A DNA stretch of 64,000 nt from Ehrlichia muris AS145 (GCF_000508225.1 NC_023063.1:1-64000); one strand, 5' to 3'. Counted from the stretch's first letter, positions 45,399 to 56,188 are shown. Notes: generated by a model from the sequence alone, not told the origin. Numbers and translations are program-made.

Positions 45399-47986
45399 AT
45401 GCGTGTTTTTACAATTATAGATGCTTATGGGCTACTCTTCAGAGCATACTATGCTTTACCAAATCTTAGAACATCTTATGGATTGCCTATTGGTGGGGTT
45501 TATGGTTTTATAAATATTTTTTAAAGTATATAGAAAAACATAAAACTGATTATTTAGTTGTTGTATTTGATACTGGTAGTAAAAATTTTCGTCATGATAT
45601 ATATCCAGAATATAAAAGCAATCGTCCTAAACTTCCTGATGACTTAATATCACAATTTTCATTGTTAAGAGAAGCCGTCAGTGCTTTTAACATAGCTTCT
45701 GAGGAGGTGGTAGGATATGAGGCGGATGATGTAATAGCGACTTTAAGTAAAAAATATTGCAAATTACAAGATATTAAAGTGACGGTTGTAACATCAGATA
45801 AAGATTTATTACAACTTTTAAAATACGGTATTTGTATATTTGATCCGATGAAAAATAAATACATTAAGGAAGAGGATGTACAAAGTAAATTTGGCATATC
45901 ATCGAGTCAGTTGTTGGATTTCTTATCTTTGACAGGAGATGCATCAGATAATATACCTGGGGTTCCAGGTATTGGAGTTAAAACAGCAGCGAGGTTGCTT
46001 AATGAGTTTAAGTCATTAGATGATTTGTTATTGCGTGCACATGAAATTAAAACAAATAGATGTCGTGAATCAATAGTGCAGTATAGTAGTCAGGCGATAT
46101 TATCTCGTAAATTGGTAATTTTGGATGACAAGATAGATATATGTGGGGATATAGAAAAATATGTTTTTCAGGTTTCTAAGATACAAGAATTAGTAGAATT
46201 TTTTAAGAAGTATGAATTGCATTCTTTAGGAAGTAAAGTTAATAAGATTTTAAAAACAACCACCTCATCTACTAACCAAGATTCTCATTATAGTAGTGAT
46301 ACTATGATTGATAGCAAGGTTATACACTACTCTGCTGAGTCACTTAAGGTATTTATTGAAAACTGTAAAAGTGAAGGAATAATGGCCTTACATATAGAAG
46401 CAACCGATAATACTATTGATAGCATTTCTTTATCCTATAGGAAAGACGTATTGCTCCATATTGATAAAGATCATATAGATAGTGCATTAGAGTTTATTAA
46501 ATCAGTGCTTAGTTTAAATTATGTGTTAAAAGTAATATATGATGTAAAGACATTGTTGAAAATTATTCCTGATGTGAATATTATAGCTTTTGATGATATT
46601 ATGATAATGTCGTATGTTCTAAATCCAAGTATCCATAATCATTCATTACAAAATCTAGTTAGTTATAATGTTAAGCAGGATGTTACTAACGTAGAAGCTA
46701 CGACTTTATTGTTGTTGCATGAGCTATTTAAGAAGGGGTTATTTACAAATCAATTGTATACTATCTATGAAAGAATTGAGAAACCATTGATTCATGTGTT
46801 AGATAGCATGGAGAAGACTGGTGTATTGATTAATATTGATATTTTAAAAACATTGTCGTCTACTTTTTCAGAGAATATCGATATGCTAGAAAGTGAAATA
46901 TATGGACTTTCAGGAACAGAGTTTAATATTGCATCTTCAAAACAGTTAGGAAGTGTCTTATTTGATAAGATGGGTATAAAGAAGGGGAAGAAATTAAGTT
47001 CAGGTAATTATAGTACAGATGCTGAAGTTTTAAATGATCTTGTATTCAATGAAGTTGAGATAGCGGATAAAGTATTAAAATGGCGTCATTTTACCAAGTT
47101 AAAAGGTACTTATACTGATGCTTTAGGGAAGCAGATAGATAGTAATAGTGGAAGAATACATACTTTTTACTCTATGATATCAACTGCTACTGGTAGGTTG
47201 AGTTCAAGCAATCCAAATTTACAGAATATTCCAATTAGGAGTGAGGAAGGTACTGCTATAAGAAGAGCGTTTGTTGCAAAAAGAGGATACAAGCTAATTT
47301 CTGCTGATTATTCACAAATAGAACTGCGAATAATAGCACACATAGCTGATGTACAGGCATTTAAAGATGCATTTTTCTTAGATCAAGATATACATTCAAT
47401 AACAGCAAAACAGATATTTGGCACCCAAAATTTAGATAAAAACTTAAGAAGAAAGGCAAAATCAATAAATTTTGGTATAATTTATGGTATGAGTGCGTTT
47501 GGTTTAGCTAAACAGCTTGGTATTTCTAAGTCCGAAGCAAGTGCATATATTGATAACTATTTTAAGTCATATCCGGAAATTCAATCTTATATTGATAATA
47601 TTAAGATTTATGCAAAAACTCATGGTTATACTAGAACTATTTTTGGTAGAAAATGTTTTATAAAAGATATTAATAGCAGTAATGTTATGGCGAGAAATTT
47701 CTCTGAAAGGGCAGCTATTAATGCTCCTTTGCAAGGGACATCAGCTGATATAATAAAAATGTCAATGATTCGCTTGTTTGATAGAGTTACAAATGGTTCA
47801 CTTATACTGCAAGTGCATGATGAATTGCTATTTGAAGTTTTAGAAGAATATGTAGATTACACAATAGAAATCATAACAGAAGTAATGGAAGGCGTGATTA
47901 AGTTGTCAGTACCATTAAAAGTTGATGTCTCTGTAGGAGATAATTGGGCTGATCTAATCCCATATAGTAAAGACAGTAGACTTTAG
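45399..47986 (+). CDS. polA: DNA polymerase I, split by a one-base frameshift
   Basis: The gene begins at ATG 45399 with MRVFTIIDAYGLLFRAYYAL (5' nuclease start), but after codon 41 (FINIF) it meets TAA at 45522-45524. Adding one T to the run of six T at 45517-45522 restores LKYIEKHKTDYLVVVFDTGS and an uninterrupted protein of about 862 residues. Downstream motifs are intact: GDASDNIPGVPGIGVKTAAR, SADYSQIELRIIAHIAD (motif A), the O-helix RRKAKSINFGIIYGMSAFGL and LQVHDELLFEV (motif C). The 3'-5' exonuclease motif I reads LHIEAT, with H in place of the first Asp, so proofreading is probably lost. Either a sequencing error or a real break; the rest shows no decay. Confidence 0.88.
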
Positions 47987-48445
47987 TTATGTGTTTGATG
48001 TTGACGCTAGAGTTATTTAGGATCAGTTCCATTGGAGTTGATAGTACTATTTAGTGTCATATAGTAAAGACAGTAGACTTTGGTTATGTATTTGATGTTG
48101 ACGCTAGAGTTATTTAGGATCAGTTCCATTGGAGTTGATAGTACTATTTAGTGTCATATAGTAAAGACAGTAGACTTTAGTTATGTGTTTGATGTTGACG
48201 CTAGAGTTATTTAGGATCAGTTCCATTGGAGTTGATAGTACTATTTAGTGTCATATAGTAAAGACAGTAGACTTTAGTTATGTGTTTGATGTTGACGCTA
48301 GAGTTATTTAGGATCAGTTCCATTGGAGTTGATAGTACTATTTAGTGTCATATAGTAAAGACAGTAGACTTTAGTTATGTGTTTGATGTTGACGCTAGAG
48401 TTATTTAGGATCAGTTCCATTGGAGTTGATTAGTATTGATTTAAA
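47961..48445 (+). repeat. Tandem array derived from the polA 3' end (5 x 97 bp)
   Basis: Units start at 47961, 48058, 48155, 48252 and 48349, an exact 97-bp period. Unit 1 includes the last polA codons and stop. Copies differ at one or two bases (for example ACTTTGG in unit 2). The fifth unit diverges after GAGTTGAT. The unit is not a multiple of three but lies beyond the stop. Confidence 0.96.
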
Positions 48446-48893
48446 TACTATATAGTAAAAATAGCTTTAATATAATTGTGATAATACTATATTTTGTTAG
48501 CTTAAAAAAATGTAATGTTATTGTTAAGATAGTGGTGATGTGAAATAACTTAATATTCTAGTGTCATGAATTAAAGTTATATTGCTGTAATTTTCGTAAA
48601 TTATAGATTAAGAGTATTTATTTGCATGGATTGTATTAAGGAGTGAATTAAAAATATTTAGTCACTAATTTTATAAGAAGCTTGCTTTAAACATTTTTAG
48701 CTTAGATTATTAGGATAGTAATTGCAGTTGGATTGTATGTGATTTTTACTGGATTTGATGTGATTTCTTTATAGTATGTGTAATCTCAAATTCTATCAAA
48801 AAAGATCAAAAGTATTTATTGTTTTTCTACATGCTTGAAAATTATATGGAATTCAATAGACTGTAAACTATATGTTTCATTATCAAAATTCAC
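48446..48893. other. Non-coding region between the polA array and rpe
   Basis: About 450 bp, AT-rich, no gene recognised. Confidence 0.4.
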
Positions 48894-49580
48894 GTGTTAG
48901 CAAAAAAAAATAATTTTAATAAAACAAAAGTTGTAGAAATATCTAGTTCTATACTATCAGCAGATTTTGCTAATTTAGGTAAATCAGTAGAGATGCTGGT
49001 AGATGCAAGTGTAGATTATATCCACATAGATGTGATGGATGGTAATTTTGTACCTAATATTACTATAGGACCTCTTGTCATTTCTGCGATAAGGAAATAT
49101 ACAACTATTCCGTTTGATGTGCATCTCATGATTAATTCTCCTAGTAATTATATAGAAGCTTTTGTTGATGCAGGAGCAGATATGATTACTGTTCATGCGG
49201 AATCTGATATACACTTAGATCGTGTAATAAAGAAGATTAAATCTTATAAAAGAAGTGTTGGATTATCTCTTGTGCCAACGTCTCACTATAATATTTTAGA
49301 GTATATTATTTTTGAACTTGATCTTGTGTTAATTATGACGGTAAATCCTGGTTTTGGGGGACAGCAATTTATTGCATCTCAGTTGGATAAAATTTCATGT
49401 GTTCGTGACATGATAGAGAAGTATTCATTAAAAACTAAAATAGCTGTAGATGGTGGTATTAATATTGGGAATGCTAAAAGTGTAATTGAAGCTGGTGCAG
49501 ATATTTTAGTTGTTGGGTCTGCAATTTTTAAGGCAGCTAATATGTTAGATTACGTACAGCAACTTAAGTCTTGTTTATAG
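48894..49580 (+). CDS. rpe: Ribulose-phosphate 3-epimerase
   Basis: 228 residues. SSSILSADFANLGKSVEML, YIHIDVMDGNFVPNITIGP (metal-binding His and catalytic Asp), DVHLMINSP, VNPGFGGQQFI and the late AVDGGINIGNAK. It interconverts ribulose-5-phosphate and xylulose-5-phosphate. The start is GTG 48894 in this reading; no ATG lies near the N-terminus, and the family begins only about 12 residues before SILSADF. Confidence 0.94.
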   Translation: MLAKKNNFNKTKVVEISSSILSADFANLGKSVEMLVDASVDYIHIDVMDGNFVPNITIGPLVISAIRKYTTIPFDVHLMINSPSNYIEAFVDAGADMITVHAESDIHLDRVIKKIKSYKRSVGLSLVPTSHYNILEYIIFELDLVLIMTVNPGFGGQQFIASQLDKISCVRDMIEKYSLKTKIAVDGGINIGNAKSVIEAGADILVVGSAIFKAANMLDYVQQLKSCL

Positions 49581-50066
49581 GGTTTTTCATATTATGTTTA
49601 TTGTAATTGGTAAGATATGTATCTAAGCTGATATGTGTCCTATTATTATTTTGAAACAAATCAGGATATACGTGGTAATATCTATAGTATAACATTGTAC
49701 GAAATAAGCTAAAACAGGTGTTGTACTATAATATATGTGAGTAATTTTATAAAATCTTAAATTTTTTATATTAATGTATTATATGTAATCTTGGATTGAG
49801 TCTCATATAAATCACTAACATGATTTAATTTATGAGTATATATATTTAATATTTTAGTATTTGTTTCAAATGTTTATGATTTATAAAATTGTAGTTTTGT
49901 AAAGACAGGTTTTTTGTTATACTGACTTACTTAAGGAGTTTATTTAATATATTAATTAATTAGATATATCTCATTTCAATAAGGTTTAATGTAATTTTAT
50001 GCTGATTTACAGCTAAAGGTTTTGTTATAACTAATTAAAGTAAGTCGTGTGGTATGAAGTTTATTT
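49581..50066. other. Non-coding region upstream of mlaE
   Basis: About 490 bp of AT-rich sequence; no gene or repeat recognised. Likely contains the mlaE-mlaF promoter. Confidence 0.4.
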
Positions 50067-50897
50067 ATGTTGCTACTTGAAAAGATGTGGTGTATTGTTA
50101 TGCGCTTTTTACGTTTACATTTAATGCCATTTTGTTTGTTGCAAACTATTGGTAGGTACGTAATTAGTGTAGTTTTTAATATAGGACATTCTTTTATTTT
50201 TTTTGTAAAGTTTATATATAATTGTTTTATGCCTCCTTATTACTATGGGGTTCTATTAAAACAATTTATAGAAATATTCTTTTTCTCATTACCTATAGTT
50301 GGTATTACTGCAATGTTTACTGGTGCAGTGTTAATTTTACAGAATTCTCTAATAATACATAATGATGTTTCAAGTGATTTTGCTTCTGGAATAGTAGTTG
50401 TCGCTATTGTAAGGGAATTAGGACCAGTATTGATTGGCCTTATTATTGCAGGACGTGTGGGAGCAGCTATTGCTGCTGAAATAGGTACTATGCGTATTAC
50501 TGAGCAAATAGATGCTTTGTTTACATTAGATACTCATCCATTTAAATATTTAATTGTTCCTCGTATTGTTTCTGCAATGATTGCTATGCCTATGTTGATT
50601 GTATGTACTGACTTAATTGGTGCTTACGGTGGGTATATTGTTGGTTCATATCAGTTGGGATATACTTCTGAAATGTATATAAAAGGAGTGATGCAGTTTT
50701 TGCATGTTCGAGATATTATCTTGGGTTTAGTTAAAGCGACAGTATTTGGTTTTATAGTATCCTTTATGGGATGTTATAGTGGTTATTATTGTAGTGGTGG
50801 AGCTAGAGGGGTTGGATTGGCCACTACTTATGTTGTTGTTGTATCATCCATGTTTATCATCTTGTTTAATTATATTATTACTGTATTTTATTCATAG
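50067..50897 (+). CDS. mlaE: MlaE-family lipid ABC transporter permease
   Basis: 276 residues. Five to six membrane segments; conserved AIVRELGPVLIGLIIAGRVG and AAIAAEIGTMRITEQIDAL, and the late MGCYSGYYCSGGARGVGLAT. It is the inner-membrane permease of the phospholipid transport system that works with MlaF and MlaC. Its stop is 11 bp before mlaF, so one operon. Confidence 0.9.
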   Translation: MLLLEKMWCIVMRFLRLHLMPFCLLQTIGRYVISVVFNIGHSFIFFVKFIYNCFMPPYYYGVLLKQFIEIFFFSLPIVGITAMFTGAVLILQNSLIIHNDVSSDFASGIVVVAIVRELGPVLIGLIIAGRVGAAIAAEIGTMRITEQIDALFTLDTHPFKYLIVPRIVSAMIAMPMLIVCTDLIGAYGGYIVGSYQLGYTSEMYIKGVMQFLHVRDIILGLVKATVFGFIVSFMGCYSGYYCSGGARGVGLATTYVVVVSSMFIILFNYIITVFYS

Positions 50898-50908
50898 TAG
50901 TTGATTTT

Positions 50909-51625
50909 ATGAATTATATTTCTTTATCTGATTTACATGTAGATTTTCATGGACATCGAGTATTGAAGGGAATAAATCTTGATATTGCATATGGGGAATC
51001 ATTAGTTATTGTTGGGGAGTCAGGTAGTGGAAAGTCTGTGTTAACAAAAACAATACTAGGTTTGATAACTCCTACTTCTGGTAAAGTGATTGTTAGTGGT
51101 GTTGATATTAGACATAATAAAAGCTTGATTAAAAATTTTGGGGTTTTATTTCAAAATTGTGCGTTGTTTGATAGTTTAACGGTATGTGAAAATATTGCTT
51201 TTAACTTACATTATAGATTTAATCGTGATAAACGGTTATCAAGGAGTATTGCTGCATCTGGATTGAATTTGGTAGGGTTGAGTAGTGATGTATTGGATAG
51301 ATATCCTATTGAGTTATCTGGTGGTATGAAAAAGAGAATAGCATTGGCCAGAGCTATTGTTAGTGAGCCTAAAATTATGATCCTTGATGAACCAACTTCA
51401 GGGTTGGATCCAATAATGTCTGATGTTGTGAATGAAATTATAATAAAGTGTCATAAAGAATTTAATTTAACAGTTATTACTATTACTCATGATATTAGTA
51501 GTGCTTTTAAGATTGCGAGTAAAATAGCTGTGTTATATGATGGAAAGATTATTGCATGTGAGTCTGTCAGGAATATAAAAAATATAGATAATCAGTATGT
51601 CAAAGATTTTATATGTCGAAGTTGA
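50909..51625 (+). CDS. mlaF: MlaF-family lipid ABC transporter ATPase
   Basis: 238 residues. Walker A VGESGSGKSVLTKTILGL (about 36-53), Q-loop LFQNCALFDSLTV, signature ELSGGMKKRIALARAIV, Walker B PKIMILDEPTSGLDPIMSD and the switch His TITHD. It powers MlaE. It lies 11 bp after mlaE and 52 bp before the ankyrin gene, which may share the transcript. Confidence 0.93.
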   Translation: MNYISLSDLHVDFHGHRVLKGINLDIAYGESLVIVGESGSGKSVLTKTILGLITPTSGKVIVSGVDIRHNKSLIKNFGVLFQNCALFDSLTVCENIAFNLHYRFNRDKRLSRSIAASGLNLVGLSSDVLDRYPIELSGGMKKRIALARAIVSEPKIMILDEPTSGLDPIMSDVVNEIIIKCHKEFNLTVITITHDISSAFKIASKIAVLYDGKIIACESVRNIKNIDNQYVKDFICRS

Positions 51626-51677
51626 TACTTTTGATTTTGAATACAATGAGTGAGTTCTATATTAGGAGGGTGTTAAT

Positions 51678-53516
51678 GTGTTAATTATTCGTAAGATGGC
51701 TATAACACAATATACTCGGCCTGTCTTATTTAGTGAAATATTAGCACATAATGTATCGTTTTTAAAGACACTAGAATCTCTAGAAGCTGAGGATGTTCTG
51801 TTGTTGAAAGATGAGCTTGGTTCAGTATTCTATTATTTAATTATGTCATTGTATGATATATCTGGAATTCAAGATAACTCTATTAATACTATAAAAGATA
51901 GACTTAAAACAGTGCTGCTGAGGGCAATTAGGCAATCTAGTATAGATGAAAGTCAGGTTGCAGGTTGTCAGGCTACTGAACTGAGAGAAATGTCCAATAA
52001 GTTAAAACTTGCATATCAATCTGTTTCTAATAGAGTATGCGAAACTTTATTAAATATTATTGGTAATGAAACTTCCCAAGAAGAAACAGATCCGGAGGTT
52101 ATACAGCAATGCAAAATAGAGATGTTTGATTCTGTAAGGCGCGCTGTAGAGATCTTAGCTGGTAAAATTAATACGGCTGTTGCAGAACAAAGGATTTCTG
52201 TTCAGCAGGTTTCTGAATTTTTATCTTCTTCAAATGGATCTGGTGATGCTAGACTTCCTGGGGATATGATGAGTGCTTTAGTTCAATTGTATTTTCTAAT
52301 TGATGAGTCTGAGTGTGCGGATTCCTCATATTTGCTAGTAAGAACATTTTTAATGAGTTTCTCTCAATATAAGCTTGATGCTCAAGGTAGGAATTCTATG
52401 CATTATGCTGTAAATATGTGTAATCAAAGAAAGCAAGAAAATTTTTTATGTGAAATAATACAATTATTAGTCTATGAAAGAATTGAAATGGTTGGTGAAC
52501 CAGACAATTATGGTAATAACCCAATGCATTATGCAGCATGTGCCCCATATATGAATTATATTGTTATACAGTACTTTGCAAAAAATGCACCATTGATATT
52601 TACACAACAAAATGCTCATGGAGATACTCCATTACATGTTATGTCATATATGTATTTTATTAGTTTTGCAAAGGTGCTTTCAGCTTATAACGTACTATAT
52701 CAGAATGATATGAATAAGAATCTGAAACCGATTGTAAACAATAAAATGAATATAAATGCGATAAAATGTAAACTTAGAATATCCGTACAAAATCAGAAAA
52801 TGTTAGTCAAAGAAGTTAAGGCTTACATAGTGGAATGTATAGAGTCTTATCGATTATTGCTAACTATGGTATCTTTTGACCAGTTGTGTGAAGTCAAAAA
52901 TAGTTTAGGGCATACTGTGTATGATATAATACACGCTAATATGACAAGCATATCTAATAAGAACCTTGAAGCTTTATTTAGAGATTTTTCTCAAGTGAGC
53001 AGTAGATTACCCATATATGATTCTAGAGTTGATGCACAACATGCTCTGTGTGTAAATTTATGTTTTTCAGATCAGTATAAAATTGTTGGTTACAATAGGT
53101 TTGGTCATGTATTATATGCTCTTACAAAACGTATGTATGACTTAATGTCTTGTAAATTTGCTGCAGTGTCTAATGCTAAAGCGACCTATGAGGCTATTAA
53201 GAATGAGCGTGGTGATTTTAAATTTTTGTTTTTACTTGTCTTGACGCTATTTTTAACCTTATGTGTGGTAAATGTTGTTTTAGGATTCAAAGTCAAGTCT
53301 ATTTTCGGTCTTGAGCAAGGTGTATATAGGTCTGTGTTATTTTCAGTGATATCTAGTGTATTTTTTGCAAGTGTTAGTTTGTGTTGTTTTCTGTATGCTC
53401 AATATTCTAATCGTATCAATGATGAGATAATGAATCAAGAGGAACGAACTATAAAAAGTATATTGTTATCACATTTAGATATTGAAGAAATAGATATTGC
53501 TAAGAAAATTATGTAA
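51678..53516 (+). CDS. Large ankyrin-repeat protein with two C-terminal membrane segments
   Basis: 612 residues. GTG 51678 has AGGAGGG seven bases upstream, a strong site that decides the start. Residues 1-220 are helical and unrecognised. About 235-330 shows ankyrin-like repeats (GRNSMHYAVNMCN, DNYGNNPMHYAACAPYMNYI, NAHGDTPLHVMSY). About 515-540 and 552-575 are membrane segments (FLFLLVLTLFLTLCVVNVVL and SVISSVFFASVSLCCFLYA), followed by a short charged tail. Ank proteins of Ehrlichia can be secreted effectors (Ank200), but the membrane anchor here suggests a cell-envelope or inclusion-membrane protein. The function is unknown. Confidence 0.75.
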   Translation: MLIIRKMAITQYTRPVLFSEILAHNVSFLKTLESLEAEDVLLLKDELGSVFYYLIMSLYDISGIQDNSINTIKDRLKTVLLRAIRQSSIDESQVAGCQATELREMSNKLKLAYQSVSNRVCETLLNIIGNETSQEETDPEVIQQCKIEMFDSVRRAVEILAGKINTAVAEQRISVQQVSEFLSSSNGSGDARLPGDMMSALVQLYFLIDESECADSSYLLVRTFLMSFSQYKLDAQGRNSMHYAVNMCNQRKQENFLCEIIQLLVYERIEMVGEPDNYGNNPMHYAACAPYMNYIVIQYFAKNAPLIFTQQNAHGDTPLHVMSYMYFISFAKVLSAYNVLYQNDMNKNLKPIVNNKMNINAIKCKLRISVQNQKMLVKEVKAYIVECIESYRLLLTMVSFDQLCEVKNSLGHTVYDIIHANMTSISNKNLEALFRDFSQVSSRLPIYDSRVDAQHALCVNLCFSDQYKIVGYNRFGHVLYALTKRMYDLMSCKFAAVSNAKATYEAIKNERGDFKFLFLLVLTLFLTLCVVNVVLGFKVKSIFGLEQGVYRSVLFSVISSVFFASVSLCCFLYAQYSNRINDEIMNQEERTIKSILLSHLDIEEIDIAKKIM

Positions 53517-53592
53517 ATTTAAATATATTACTAGCCTTACTTGTCTTTAAATCCTCAATTTATTTGAATATAGCTGCGAAATATTTATCTGT

Positions 53593-54570
53593 TTAATATC
53601 CTCTATGTAGAATACAATCTAGTAGTTTGTTTAGATGCATTTTATAGTTTGACTCTGCAAAAATATTTAAACATGATTTTGCCTGATTTACATAGATTGT
53701 TGCAATATCTATTGATTTTTCAATCGCATTATGAGATTTAATGTAGGATATAGCTTGCTCTAAGTTTGAATTTACAGATATTTGGTCCCAGAATTTTTTT
53801 TCTTTTGATGTTGCATTTTGATATGCAATAATAACAGGCAAGGTAGTTTTGCCTGTAAAAAGATCATTTCCTAGTTTTTTACCAAATTGTTCTTCTGAGG
53901 CTGTATAATCTAAAATATCGTCCATGATTTGAAAGGAAATACCAAAGTTGTTTCCAAAATTTTTTAATGCTTCTTTTTCCTTATTGGTTACTTGGGCTAG
54001 AGTTGCAGCAGATTCACATGTTGCTCCAAATAAAGAGGCTGTTTTTGCAGAAATGATTTCTATGTATTTTTCCTTGGAAAGGTTTATATCGTGACTAGAT
54101 ATCATTTGTTGTACTTCTCCAACTATAATAGTATTAGATGTTTGAGATAGTATAGATAATATATTCAGATCCTTACACTCTATAAGCCATTGAAAAGATA
54201 CAGCGAGTAAGAAGTCTCCTACTAGGATACTTGCTTTGTTTCCCCATATAAAATTGGATGTTTTTATTCCTCTTCTTATATCACTTTCATCGATAACATC
54301 ATCATGTAACAATGTGGCATTGTGTATGAATTCAATAGCTGCTGCAATTAGTATTTTATTTGCATTATTACAATTTAGCATCTTACATATGATAAAAAAA
54401 ATTATAGGACGTATCCTCTTTCCTCCAGATTTAATTAAGTGATATATAATTTCTGTAATTAAAGCAATGTGTTTATCATTTTGGTGTGAAATTAGAAATT
54501 CCATTTCTTCTAAGTCTTGTTGGACTAGTGACTTTAGTTGTAGAAATGTATTATTAAAGTTGTTTGTCAT
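53593..54570 (-). CDS. ispB: Polyprenyl diphosphate synthase (octaprenyl type)
   Basis: 325 residues. First Asp-rich motif LLHDDVIDESDIRRG and second FQIMDDILDYTASEEQFGK (both DDxxD), with GGKRIRPIIFFIICK before them. It makes the long isoprenoid chain of ubiquinone. Length and motifs fit IspB; chain length cannot be read off. It converges on the ankyrin gene with 76 bp between. Confidence 0.88.
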   Translation of the reverse strand: MTNNFNNTFLQLKSLVQQDLEEMEFLISHQNDKHIALITEIIYHLIKSGGKRIRPIIFFIICKMLNCNNANKILIAAAIEFIHNATLLHDDVIDESDIRRGIKTSNFIWGNKASILVGDFLLAVSFQWLIECKDLNILSILSQTSNTIIVGEVQQMISSHDINLSKEKYIEIISAKTASLFGATCESAATLAQVTNKEKEALKNFGNNFGISFQIMDDILDYTASEEQFGKKLGNDLFTGKTTLPVIIAYQNATSKEKKFWDQISVNSNLEQAISYIKSHNAIEKSIDIATIYVNQAKSCLNIFAESNYKMHLNKLLDCILHRGY

Positions 54571-54778
54571 GTTTAATAGGTATCCAAATTTTTATAATTG
54601 CATGTATTGAGTTAGTATGTTGCATTGGGGTTTGAATATATATTGTGAAATTATGAATGCAAATAAAGACCTTCTTACTTAATAATAATCCAATGATTTA
54701 TTAATTGCATCCCCAATTCTGAAATTTTGTATATAAACATGGCTCACTAACCGCATAACAAATACAACGTTAATTTGT

Positions 54779-56188
54779 TTAAGAGTTATAATAATTTATA
54801 AATTCAATGGGATGTGGATGTAACTGTAGATCTTTTGCTTCTAGCATTTTAAGATTTATATATGAATCAATTTGATCATTAGTAAATACGTTCCCTACTA
54901 ACAGAAATTCTCTATTATTATCTAAACATTCTAATGCTTCTTCGAGAGAACTTGCTACAGAGGTTAATTGTTGTAGTTCTGTTTTATCTAGTGAGTATAA
55001 ATTCTTATCTATTGCTGGTCCAGGATGAACTTTATTTTGTATACCATACAATCCAGCCATTAACTGTGCAGAAAAACACAGGTATGGATTTGCAAGTGGA
55101 TCGGGAAAGCGTACTTCTATCCTTTTAGCATTAGTATCATTCTTTGATGCGTATGGTATGCGGATAGCAGAAGACCTATTTTCATATGAATAAGTCAACC
55201 AAGTTGGTGCTTCAAAATGTGGTACTAACCTTTTGTAGCTGTTTGTTGAAGGATTTGCAAATGCGTTGATAGCTTTGCCATATTTAATAATCCCACCTAT
55301 ATAATATAAGCAGGTTTCTGATATGCTGCCATCAGGATTAACAAAAAGATTAACATTATCTTTCCATAAGGACTGATGACAATGCATACCGCTACCATTG
55401 TCTTGTATTACCGGTTTTGGCATAAAGGTTGTAGTTTTACCATAAGACGATGCAACTCCATTCACTATATACTTACACTTTTGCACATTATCTGCGCTAA
55501 GGAGTAATTCATCATGCTGGAATCCGACTTCACATTGTGATGCAGCGACTTCATGGTGATGTATTAAGGGTATTATACCTACTTCTTTGAACATTGTTAA
55601 CATTTCCGAGCGAATGTCATGTAATGAATCAGTAGGAGGAGTGGGCATGTAACCACCTCTAGCTTTTGGGCGGTGACTGTTAGAAAATTCTCTTTTTTGG
55701 AATGGAGTATCGTGTTCTGCAGAATCTATCTTAAAGTAAGAATTATACATTCCTGTGTGAAATTGTACATTGTCAAATATAAAAAACTCTACTTCTGGTC
55801 CAAAATAACACTTATCAGCAATGCCTGTAGATAGCATGTATTTAGATGCTTTTTGTGCTGTGTATCGTGGGTCTTTAGAATATGGGGATTGATTATATGG
55901 ATCTACTATATTGCATATTATGACTAATGTTGATTGGGCAGAAAATGGATCAATAAAGGCTGTACTTATATCCGGTAATAATATCATATCTGATTTTTCT
56001 ATTGACTGCCATCCAGGAATCGATGAACTATCAAAATTAATCCCTGCTGACAACACTTGTGCGTCTGTAGTCTCTGCACTACGTGTTATATGGTGCCATT
56101 TGCCATTAGAACCTGTAAACCTTAAATCAATAAAATTTATTGCATTTTTTTTTATGTAGTCTAAAGTATCCTCTATAGAAAGGAACAT
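54779..56188 (-). CDS. glnA: Type I glutamine synthetase
   Basis: About 469 residues from MFLSIEDTLDYIKKN (ATG 56188), the usual GSI length; the frame stays open 19 codons upstream. Motifs: DLRFTGSNGKWHHI, FGPEVEFFIFDNV, the QPKPVIQDNGSGMHCHQ-type MPKPVIQDNGSGMHCHQS and NRSSAIRIPYASKN. The adenylylation Tyr context KNLYSLDKTELQQL is kept, so GlnE-type control is possible. It makes glutamine from glutamate and ammonia. Confidence 0.95.
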   Translation of the reverse strand: MFLSIEDTLDYIKKNAINFIDLRFTGSNGKWHHITRSAETTDAQVLSAGINFDSSSIPGWQSIEKSDMILLPDISTAFIDPFSAQSTLVIICNIVDPYNQSPYSKDPRYTAQKASKYMLSTGIADKCYFGPEVEFFIFDNVQFHTGMYNSYFKIDSAEHDTPFQKREFSNSHRPKARGGYMPTPPTDSLHDIRSEMLTMFKEVGIIPLIHHHEVAASQCEVGFQHDELLLSADNVQKCKYIVNGVASSYGKTTTFMPKPVIQDNGSGMHCHQSLWKDNVNLFVNPDGSISETCLYYIGGIIKYGKAINAFANPSTNSYKRLVPHFEAPTWLTYSYENRSSAIRIPYASKNDTNAKRIEVRFPDPLANPYLCFSAQLMAGLYGIQNKVHPGPAIDKNLYSLDKTELQQLTSVASSLEEALECLDNNREFLLVGNVFTNDQIDSYINLKMLEAKDLQLHPHPIEFINYYNS

